Below, one piece after another: positions 1 through 4,372 of a stretch of 5,241 nt of DNA. The notes under the pieces were generated by a model, which was not told the origin of the DNA, ran no database searches, and saw nothing but the letters and a program-made list of their open reading frames with translations. The DNA lies in assembly GCA_026983855.1 (NCBI GenBank), contig JALSTE010000040.1, positions 1 through 5,241 on the forward strand, read 5' to 3'. Made by a program: the position numbers and the translations under genes. Position 1 is the stretch's first letter. Each line of letters begins with the position of its first letter. This DNA comes from Acidimicrobiia bacterium. Its GTDB lineage: Bacteria; Actinomycetota; Acidimicrobiia; Acidimicrobiales; Poriferisodalaceae.

Positions 1-940
1 GGTCCTGCGTGACGTCACCGAGAGGGTCGTGGTCGCCAGCCGTGGCCGGTTCGACCGGGCGGTGAAGAGGCGGGAGCGGGCCCAGCACGAGCTCCCCTCG
101 GAGGCCTCCCTGTTCAGTGAGGATTTCACCGAGTTCACCACCGATCTGTGGACCATCCAGCCCGAGAGCGCCACCCGGGTCGGACACCCGGCCCCCTTCC
201 CCATAGAGCTGCCCCAGAGGCTCATCGACCTCTACACCTATGTCGGCGATCTGGTCATGGACCCGTTCATGGGTTCGGGGACCACGGCCATAGCCGCTGT
301 TCGCCGGGAACGCAGCTACATCGGCTTCGACACCGAACCGGCCTACGTGGAGGCGGCCCGGCAGAGGGTGGCCGCCGAACTGGACCGCCGGGCCGGTCGG
401 GGTCGCAACCACCTCCAGCTCCGGTTGCCCGCCGTGCCCCCGCCGGCCGATCCCGAGGAGAATCCCCACGTCAGGGCGGTGAGGGAGGGGCGCAAGGCCA
501 AGGACATCGCCTTCGAGCTGTTGAATCACATCCCCGGATTCGAGGTGCGTCACCGGGACGTGAAGCGGCTGGGGTCCATCGAGGTGGACTTCGAGGTGGA
601 GACGGCCGACGGCCAGGTGTGGTACTTCGACGTCTCCGGTGGGTTCACCAGCGGTAGGGCCGGTCTGCGCCGGACCGACACGGTCTGGAAGGCCCTGGGT
701 CGGGCGGCGTTGTGCAAGGCCCTGCCCACCGTGCCCCGCTACGTGCTGCTGACCACCCATCTGCCCCCGGTGGGAAGCGTGGGTTGGAAGGCCCTGGTCC
801 AGGCCCGGGACACGGGGCTGATATTCGACGCCATCGAGATGCTCTCCGTGGACGGGAGAGATCGCCTGATCTCCTACGCCCAGGCCGGCGGGGAGGCCGA
901 GAGACCACCCCGGCTGCTGCCCCCCGAGTTCGGCGACTAG
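1..940 (+). CDS. Site-specific DNA methyltransferase, beta class, C-terminal part (5' end outside window)
   Basis: This enzyme would transfer methyl from S-adenosylmethionine to an exocyclic amino group (N6-adenine or N4-cytosine) in DNA. The frame is open from the left edge, and the residues before the GTG at 29 (LRDVTERVV) continue the usual family sequence, so that GTG is probably internal. Counting from it, TRVGHPAPFP at about 50-58 resembles motif X, DPFMGSGTT at 78-86 is SAM-binding motif I, and D101 in GFDTEP is the probable motif II acid. The catalytic motif IV (DPPY type) normally precedes these in the beta class and must lie left of the window. Residues 145-303 form an extra C-terminal domain (GRKAKDIAFELL, then VDFEV, then WYFDVSGGF). 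I know this extension from actinobacterial relatives but know of no tested function. No restriction endonuclease gene is visible nearby. Target sequence and base type cannot be told. The class is secure. Confidence 0.9.
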   Translation, partial: VLRDVTERVVVASRGRFDRAVKRRERAQHELPSEASLFSEDFTEFTTDLWTIQPESATRVGHPAPFPIELPQRLIDLYTYVGDLVMDPFMGSGTTAIAAVRRERSYIGFDTEPAYVEAARQRVAAELDRRAGRGRNHLQLRLPAVPPPADPEENPHVRAVREGRKAKDIAFELLNHIPGFEVRHRDVKRLGSIEVDFEVETADGQVWYFDVSGGFTSGRAGLRRTDTVWKALGRAALCKALPTVPRYVLLTTHLPPVGSVGWKALVQARDTGLIFDAIEMLSVDGRDRLISYAQAGGEAERPPRLLPPEFGD

Positions 941-964
941 GTCCGGGCGTCCCTGACCCCGCCG
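941..964. terminator. Short convergent gap with a weak inverted repeat
   Basis: Only 24 bases separate the stop of the methyltransferase from the stop of the convergent AhpD-like gene. CCGGGC (943-948) can pair with GCCCGG (971-976) across a 22-base spacer, the right arm lying inside the last codons of the leftward gene. There is no T-run on either side. It may be a weak shared terminator, but six base pairs at this GC content could be chance. Confidence 0.2.
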
Positions 965-1537
965 TCACCAGCCCGGGGGTAGTTCGGGCAGTCCCTCGTC
1001 GAGGGCCACGCCCACGCTGTTGAGCATCACCGACACCAGGTTGTACTGGCCCACGGTGAAGATCAGGTCCAGGATCTGCCGCTCGTCGAGGTGTTCGGCC
1101 AGCGCCGCCCAGGTCTCCGCCGAGATGCGGCCGGGGTCGTGCAGCTCCCCGACGGCCCGGAGCACCGATCGTTCCAGATCCGTCCAGCCCGGATCCGATG
1201 CCGGGTCGTCGGTGACCGTCAGGTTGATCTCGGCGGGGGTGAGACCCCTCTCGAGGCCGAGACGGGTGTGCTGGGCGAATTCATAGGGGCAGCGGCGGAT
1301 GGCCCCGATCCGCAGTATCGCCAGTTCGGTCAGGCGGGGGGGCAGGCTGGACTTGTGCAGGACGTGGGCTCCGAACACCGTCCAGCGGCGCAGGAGGTCG
1401 GGGTGGTGGGCCAGGGTCCGGAATATGCCGTCGGGCCGTCCCTCGCCCGCCCCGGCCCGCAACGCCACCTCCCGGGTGGCGGGGTCCATGTCGGCCAGGT
1501 CGAGGGGTGCCAGGCGGGGTTCGTTCTGTTCGGCCAT
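965..1537 (-). CDS. Carboxymuconolactone decarboxylase / AhpD-like protein
   Basis: A 190-residue, probably cytosolic all-helical protein of the CMD/AhpD family, which includes decarboxylases and thiol peroxidases. The core lies around residues 65-105: LTELAILRIGAIRRC, then PYEFAQH, then the ERGLTPAEI helix. AhpD enzymes carry Glu, then CxxC, then His at fixed spacing. Here E71, C83 and H90 sit at the matching positions, but the second cysteine is replaced by E86 (C-P-Y-E). A CxxC disulfide cannot form, so ordinary AhpD peroxidase chemistry is unlikely; many family members in actinobacteria share this change and have no known substrate. A second helical stretch, about residues 120-180, completes the fold. 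The ATG at 1535-1537 is preceded by only a weak purine-rich GAGAGTGAG. It is divergent from the HU gene and convergent with the methyltransferase. The family is secure; the reaction is unknown. Confidence 0.9.
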   Translation of the reverse strand: MAEQNEPRLAPLDLADMDPATREVALRAGAGEGRPDGIFRTLAHHPDLLRRWTVFGAHVLHKSSLPPRLTELAILRIGAIRRCPYEFAQHTRLGLERGLTPAEINLTVTDDPASDPGWTDLERSVLRAVGELHDPGRISAETWAALAEHLDERQILDLIFTVGQYNLVSVMLNSVGVALDEGLPELPPGW

Positions 1538-1560
1538 TGCTCACTCTCGGTGGTCGGCGG

Positions 1561-1577
1561 TTCGGGAATGTACCGAA
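1561..1577 (-). promoter_or_regulatory. Candidate -10 box inside a palindrome, for the AhpD-like gene
   Basis: Reading leftward, TACATT (1567-1572 on the minus strand) matches the -10 consensus at four of six positions and would place transcription start about 22 bases before the ATG at 1537. It is bracketed by TTCGG (1561-1565) and CCGAA (1573-1577), perfect 5-base inverted arms with a 7-base spacer. A palindrome over a -10 box is typical of a repressor operator. I see no convincing -35 at normal spacing. This is inference from layout; the arms are short. Confidence 0.35.
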
Positions 1578-1581
1578 ATGC

Positions 1582-1610
1582 TTGACCTGCGCGGTTCCAC
1601 CCTGTCGAAT
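1582..1610 (+). promoter_or_regulatory. Candidate sigma-70-type promoter for the HU gene
   Basis: TTGACC (1582-1587) matches the -35 consensus at five of six positions. Seventeen bases on, TCGAAT (1605-1610) matches the -10 at four of six. Start would fall near 1617, leaving a leader of about 64 bases before the GTG at 1681. The box spacing is ideal and the orientation fits, but the -10 lacks the conserved second-position A, so a promoter slightly further right is possible. Confidence 0.4.
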
Positions 1611-1611
1611 T

Positions 1612-1668
1612 GGGTGACCTAACTACAGGTATGTGGTTCACCCTCGGTGAACCCGTCACGGTTCATCC
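1612..1668 (+). promoter_or_regulatory. HU gene leader with four related half-sites and competing hairpins
   Basis: GGTTCACC (1635-1642) and GGTGAACC (1646-1653) form a perfect 8-bp hairpin with a 3-base loop. The same GGTGAACC can pair instead with GGTTCATC (1660-1667; seven pairs plus one G-U), a hairpin ending one base before the Shine-Dalgarno. A further copy, GGGTGACC (1612-1619), can pair with GGTTCACCC (1635-1643) with one bulge. So 1:2, 2:3 and 3:4 pairings are all possible and mutually exclusive. Alternatively, the repeats are operator half-sites for a DNA-binding protein. The complementarity is read directly from the sequence; a regulatory role is inferred. Confidence 0.45.
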
Positions 1669-1674
1669 AGGAGG
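1669..1674 (+). promoter_or_regulatory. Strong Shine-Dalgarno (AGGAGG) of the HU gene
   Basis: AGGAGG ends six bases before the GTG at 1681 and decides that start. It is the best ribosome binding site in the window, fitting an abundant protein. GGAG (1670-1673) can also pair with CTCC (1677-1680) across three bases, a small hairpin that might compete with ribosome binding. Confidence 0.9.
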
Positions 1675-1680
1675 TTCTCC

Positions 1681-1968
1681 GTGTCCAAGAACTACACCAA
1701 GTCCGAGCTGCTGTCCGAAGTCGCCGCCAAGGCCGACGTGGCCAAGAGTGAGGTGGAGAAGGTTCTGGGAGCGTTCTTCGAGAAGGTCACCGAGGCCGTC
1801 AAGGACGACCGCAAGGTGAGCTGGCCCGGGTTCGGGTCGTTCTCCAAGACCCACCGCGCCGCCCGCACCGGCCGCAACCCCCAGACCGGCGAGCCGGTTG
1901 ACATCAAGGCCAGCGACGCCATGAAGTTCACGGCCTCCAAGGCCCTCAAGGACGAGATGAACAGCTGA
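1681..1968 (+). CDS. hup: HU family DNA-binding protein
   Basis: A 95-residue nucleoid-associated protein, close to the usual 90 residues of HU/IHF. HU acts as a dimer that binds and bends DNA with little sequence preference. The N-terminal helices (about residues 1-45, starting KSELLSEVAAKADV) form the dimer body. The core strands include VSWPGFGSF (46-54), and the DNA-embracing arm carries the signature GRNPQTGEPVDI (64-75), where P67 is the intercalating proline. It ends DEMNS, with no long lysine/alanine-rich tail such as mycobacterial HupB has, so it is the short form. The GTG start is fixed by the AGGAGG six bases upstream. Its leader holds competing hairpins, and a long stem-loop follows its stop. 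HU versus IHF subunit cannot be fully settled by eye, but HU is far more likely here. Confidence 0.95.
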   Translation: MSKNYTKSELLSEVAAKADVAKSEVEKVLGAFFEKVTEAVKDDRKVSWPGFGSFSKTHRAARTGRNPQTGEPVDIKASDAMKFTASKALKDEMNS

Positions 1969-1992
1969 TAGGGGAGAACCGGAGCGACGTAT

Positions 1993-2061
1993 CGGGGCCC
2001 GACTCCGCGCCCTTCGATCCCTTTCCGAGTGGGGTCGAGGTGCACGTGGAGTCGGGCCCCG
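1993..2061 (+). promoter_or_regulatory. Long nested stem-loop spanning the comB-like start codon
   Basis: CGGGGCCCGACTCC (1993-2006) is perfectly complementary to 2048-2061. The stem continues through 2007-2009 with 2045-2047 (one G-U), giving 17 pairs. After a small internal loop, 2012-2021 pairs with 2031-2040 (ten pairs, two G-U) around a 9-base loop. The element begins 24 bases after the HU stop. It contains the GTG at 2040-2042 and the GGGG just upstream, the only Shine-Dalgarno-like sequence. No U-tract follows. It could end the HU transcript, hide the comB ribosome site, or both. Confidence 0.7.
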
Positions 2062-2813
2062 TCGCGTGCACCCTGGCCGCGGCGAGGGGTGACGCCGTGG
2101 TGGTGGTGGACGTGTTGTCGTTCTCCACGACCGTCACCATGGCCGTGGACATGGGGGCCACGGTGCTGCCCCTGACCCCCGACGAGATCGAGGCCGCCGG
2201 TGGGCCCGGGGTGGTGCAACGGTCGCTCCGGGGGGAGATGATCAGCGCCACCCGCCAGGTCGGTCCCCGGGGGTTGTTCTCCTTGTCACCGGCCTCCCTC
2301 GCCGGGCTGCGGGAGCCCCTGGCCCGGGAGCCGGGCATGAGGCTGATCTTCACCTCGCTGAACGGGGCCCGCTGCGTCCACGCCGCCCGGGGGGCGCCGG
2401 TGGTTCTGGTGGGCTGCCTTCGCAACGCCACCGCGGTGGCCGGCGAGATCGGTGAGGCCCTCCGTGGTCCCGTCGACCGGGTCACCATCGTGGCCTGTGC
2501 CGAGTCCTGGACCAGCACCGCCGGGATCGGGGGCACGAGGCCGGCCCTGGAGGACTGGGTCGGGGCCGGGGCCATCGCCGCCGCGTGTGCCGACCTGGGC
2601 CTGGTCCTCTCGGTGGAGGCCATCGCCGCCGCCCACACCCACCGGGCCCTCGGGGATCCGGCCGGGTGGCTCCCGCGCACCGTCAGCGGTCGGGAGCTGA
2701 TCGACCGGGGGTTCTCCGAGGACGTGATCCTGGCCGCCGAGACCCAGGTGAGCACCACCGTCCCCCTCTGGAGACCCGGGGTGGATCCCGAGCGGGCCTT
2801 CCGAACCCCCTGA
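2040..2813 (+). CDS. ComB-like 2-phosphosulfolactate phosphatase family protein
   Basis: A 257-residue protein of the ComB family. The founding enzyme, in coenzyme M synthesis, uses Mg2+ to hydrolyse phosphosulfolactate to sulfolactate and phosphate. Landmarks in order are VVVVDVLSFSTT (20-31; family VIDVLRA type), FTSLNGA (104-110; TNGT type), VGCLRNATAVA (124-134), VACAES (151-156), LEDWVGAGAI (170-179) and the tail SGRELIDRGFSEDV (216-229) ending near VPLW. Length is normal. GTG 2040 is chosen because the frame upstream has no ATG, GTG or TTG back to the HU stop, and HVESGP then aligns with the usual N-terminus; GTG 2046 is the alternative. There is no good Shine-Dalgarno, and the start lies in a long hairpin. 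Most actinobacteria with such genes make no coenzyme M, and no other CoM gene is here, so the true substrate is open. Confidence 0.88.
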   Translation: MHVESGPVACTLAAARGDAVVVVDVLSFSTTVTMAVDMGATVLPLTPDEIEAAGGPGVVQRSLRGEMISATRQVGPRGLFSLSPASLAGLREPLAREPGMRLIFTSLNGARCVHAARGAPVVLVGCLRNATAVAGEIGEALRGPVDRVTIVACAESWTSTAGIGGTRPALEDWVGAGAIAAACADLGLVLSVEAIAAAHTHRALGDPAGWLPRTVSGRELIDRGFSEDVILAAETQVSTTVPLWRPGVDPERAFRTP

Positions 2814-2845
2814 CCCACCCCCCACCCCCAATCCCCCCTCCCCCC
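2814..2845 (-). repeat. Five C-runs: canonical G-quadruplex motif on the minus strand
   Basis: Directly after the comB-like stop, the plus strand has C-runs of 3, 6, 5, 6 and 6 bases separated by single bases or AAT. Read on the minus strand, this is G6-A-G6-ATT-G5-T-G6-T-G3, a textbook G-quadruplex motif with loops of one to three bases. It lies past the hairpin for leftward transcripts. Whether it folds in the cell is not known. Confidence 0.7.
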
Positions 2846-2902
2846 GGATCTATGCCCGTTCCGTGGTCGTGTGACGACCATCGGCCGGGTATAGATCCGG
2901 GG
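2842..2902. terminator. Bidirectional terminator-like nested inverted repeat between convergent genes
   Basis: The arms 2842-2858 and 2886-2902 pair over 17 positions, 16 Watson-Crick plus one G-U at 2854/2890. Inside, TGGTCGT (2864-2870) and ACGACCA (2874-2880) form a perfect 7-bp hairpin with a GTG loop. The element is centred between two converging stop codons (2813 and 2933), as expected for a shared terminator. No T-run follows on either side; each direction instead meets G-runs. Termination is inferred from place and structure. Confidence 0.7.
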
Positions 2903-2931
2903 ATGTGGGGGAGGGAGGCCCGGTGGGGGGG
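2899..2931 (+). repeat. G-run cluster on the plus strand, mirror of the left C-runs
   Basis: After the hairpin, the plus strand carries G-runs of 4, 5, 3 and 7 bases. This is a looser quadruplex candidate than the one on the left because one loop is nine bases. These runs can also pair imperfectly with the C-runs at 2814-2845, so the whole gap of about 118 bases behaves as one large imperfect inverted repeat. The first four G bases are also part of the hairpin arm. Confidence 0.45.
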
Positions 2932-2932
2932 C

Positions 2933-3658
2933 TCAGAGGTCGGTGATGGCCCGGAAGAGTTCAGCGTGGCGAACCCCCACCCGGATCCCGCCACCGGCCA
3001 GGGTGTGATCCACCCAGTCGGCGAAACGGGCCCGCTGGTCCTCATCGTCGGCATCGGGGATGTCGTGGGTGGTCTCGAACTGGCTGCGGTGGGCGAGCAG
3101 GGCCTCCACCTTGGCCGGGGCGAATCCGGTGACGTCCTCGGCGTGGTCCGGTTCCTGGGCCTCGAACAACAGCAGGGCCGAGGGACGGTGGTGGGCGATG
3201 TCGTGCTCGACGAAGAAGAACGGATCACGGGCGGCCACCACCCCGTCGGTGGCCAGGAAACCGGCGTTGCGGTGATCGGGATGGAGGCGGTACCGCTTCC
3301 ACGGGTCGTGGCCCAGCACCACGTCGGGGCGCAACTTGCGGATCCAGTAGGCGACCTGGCTCCTCTGGCGCAGGCCCGATTCCAGCTCACCGTCGGGCCA
3401 GCCGAGGAACACCACCTGGCCGGTGGCGCCCAGGGCCCGGGCCGCCGCCCGCTGTTCCTCCTGGCGGGTGGCGACCAGACGGGCCTGGTCCACGTTGGGA
3501 TCCCAGGTGCCCTTCGAGCCGTCGGTGCAGACCAGATGGTGGATCACCGCCCCCGCCGCCGCCCACTTGGCCAGGGTGGCCCCGCACTGGAACTCGGCAT
3601 CGTCGGGATGGGCGACGATGGCCAGGGCGCTGTGGGGGGTGGGCAGGTTCAGCTCCAT
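2933..3658 (-). CDS. PIG-L/LmbE family zinc-dependent deacetylase
   Basis: A 241-residue cytosolic enzyme of the PIG-L/LmbE family, which removes N-acetyl groups from amino sugars and related conjugates (MshB and Mca in mycothiol metabolism are examples). AHPDDAE at 16-22 supplies probable zinc ligands H17 and D20 and catalytic base D19. HPDH at 126-129 supplies the third ligand, H129. CTDGSKGTWDP (44-54) and FLGWPDGEL (84-92) are also typical. It is shorter than MshB or Mca (about 290-300 residues), so I do not assign either. ATG 3656-3658 is chosen because the AHPDD strand should start near residue 12; the frame stays open upstream, but only as a shadow of the neighbouring gene. The start is 13 bases after the CofC stop, with only GGGG as a weak ribosome site, so co-transcription and possibly translational coupling are likely. 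The substrate is unknown. Confidence 0.93.
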   Translation of the reverse strand: MELNLPTPHSALAIVAHPDDAEFQCGATLAKWAAAGAVIHHLVCTDGSKGTWDPNVDQARLVATRQEEQRAAARALGATGQVVFLGWPDGELESGLRQRSQVAYWIRKLRPDVVLGHDPWKRYRLHPDHRNAGFLATDGVVAARDPFFFVEHDIAHHRPSALLLFEAQEPDHAEDVTGFAPAKVEALLAHRSQFETTHDIPDADDEDQRARFADWVDHTLAGGGIRVGVRHAELFRAITDL

Positions 3659-3671
3659 CGACGGACCCCGT

Positions 3672-4289
3672 TCAGGCGGTGGGGGCCAGGGCCAGCAGTT
3701 CGGCCAGCTCGTCGGGTAGCCCCCGGGGGTGGGGAGGGGAGAGGTCGGCGGGGGTGTCGATGTCCCAGATGAGCTCGGGGATCCGGCGCACCCCCAGGGC
3801 CAATCCCAACCTGAGGGCCTCGGCGCGGTGACGCTCGAAGGAGCCGGGACCGTACGACCAGCGGAAGTCCACCGCCGTGGGCACCGAGGCCACGTTGGTG
3901 CCCCGGCCGTGACGGTCGGGGACGAGCAGAACCCCGGGAAACTCCACCAGCTCGGAGAAGTCGCCGGCCAGGGGCAGGTCGGAGTGGGACACCACCACCC
4001 GGTCCACACCCTCGGCGGCCAGGGCCCGCACACCATCGTGGACGGCCATGTTGAGTCCCCGGCGCGGGCACCAGATGACCCGGGCCCCCAGCTTGTCGGC
4101 GAAGGTGGCCACATCCTCCGAGTCGCACACCACCGAGACCCCGAGGGGACGGGCGGCCTTGATCACCCGAGCCGCCATGAGCCGGGCCAGTTCGGCCCTC
4201 TGGTCGGTATCGAGGTGGGGCGACAGACGCTCCTTGGCATCGGTGAAATTCTTCACCGGTATCAGCACCTCGGTCGTCGTCTGGGCCAT
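3672..4289 (-). CDS. cofC: CofC/FbiD-type guanylyltransferase of coenzyme F420 biosynthesis
   Basis: A 205-residue nucleotidyltransferase that uses GTP to activate a three-carbon phospho-acid, making the guanylylated intermediate that CofD/FbiA joins to the deazaflavin Fo. Archaeal CofC is described with 2-phospho-L-lactate and mycobacterial FbiD with phosphoenolpyruvate; for an actinobacterium the latter is likelier, but sequence alone does not decide. Visible motifs are IPVKNFTDAKERLSP (10-24; nucleotide-binding loop), HSDLPL (102-107; metal-binding aspartate), VPDRHGRGTN (123-132), YGPGSFERH (146-154) and DIDTPADL (176-183). Length is normal and all key motifs are intact. The ATG at 4289 has no Shine-Dalgarno but a TAnnnT box six bases before it, suggesting a leaderless transcript. 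It leads a two-gene unit with the PIG-L gene. No other F420 gene is in the window. The name fbiD would be equally valid. Confidence 0.92.
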   Translation of the reverse strand: MAQTTTEVLIPVKNFTDAKERLSPHLDTDQRAELARLMAARVIKAARPLGVSVVCDSEDVATFADKLGARVIWCPRRGLNMAVHDGVRALAAEGVDRVVVSHSDLPLAGDFSELVEFPGVLLVPDRHGRGTNVASVPTAVDFRWSYGPGSFERHRAEALRLGLALGVRRIPELIWDIDTPADLSPPHPRGLPDELAELLALAPTA

Positions 4290-4295
4290 CGTGGC

Positions 4296-4301
4296 AGTGT
4301 A
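4296..4301 (-). promoter_or_regulatory. Leaderless-type -10 box for cofC
   Basis: On the minus strand, TACACT is followed by exactly six bases (GCCACG) and then the ATG of cofC. In actinobacteria a TAnnnT box at this distance commonly places transcription start on the A of the start codon. The only purine-rich stretch (GAGGAGAGG, around 4316-4324) is too far upstream to be a Shine-Dalgarno. A TTGACA lies at 4310-4315, but only eight bases from TACACT, so it cannot be its -35. Confidence 0.55.
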
Positions 4302-4372
4302 CTTCGGGGTGTCAACCTCTCCTCGGGGCCCTTAGCCTGTCGGCGTCCGCCATCCCCCGAATCGAGTCGAAC

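Noticed and set aside
29..31. GTG as the true start of the methyltransferase
   Set aside because: The frame is open to the left edge, the residues before it fit the family, and the catalytic motif IV would be missing if it began here.
1993..2061. The comB-start hairpin as the end of a transposon or attachment site
   Set aside because: There is no second copy, target duplication, integrase or transposase in the window, and the right arm is continuous comB coding sequence.
1946..2881. A 311-codon open frame on the minus strand over the comB-like gene
   Set aside because: Its Ser/Arg/Thr-rich translation has no recognisable motif, while the opposite strand encodes a complete conserved ComB-like protein.
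2585..3772. A 395-codon open frame on the plus strand
   Set aside because: It runs antisense through the PIG-L gene and through the hairpin region, with low-complexity Gly/Pro/Arg-rich translation and no motif. High GC makes such long antisense frames common.
2933..4114. A longer version of the PIG-L protein with about 150 extra N-terminal residues
   Set aside because: The extension is a shadow of cofC in another frame (Trp/Pro/Ser-rich). The ATG at 3658 puts the AHPDD motif at the normal distance from the N-terminus.
4310..4315. TTGACA on the minus strand as the -35 box of cofC
   Set aside because: It is only eight bases from TACACT, and at 17-base spacing its -10 would fall on the start codon with no match to the consensus.
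4303..4361. TTCGGGG and CCCCGAA inverted repeat in the cofC divergent gap
   Set aside because: Seven bases separated by 45 in GC-rich DNA is easily chance, and it overlaps no promoter element in a telling way.
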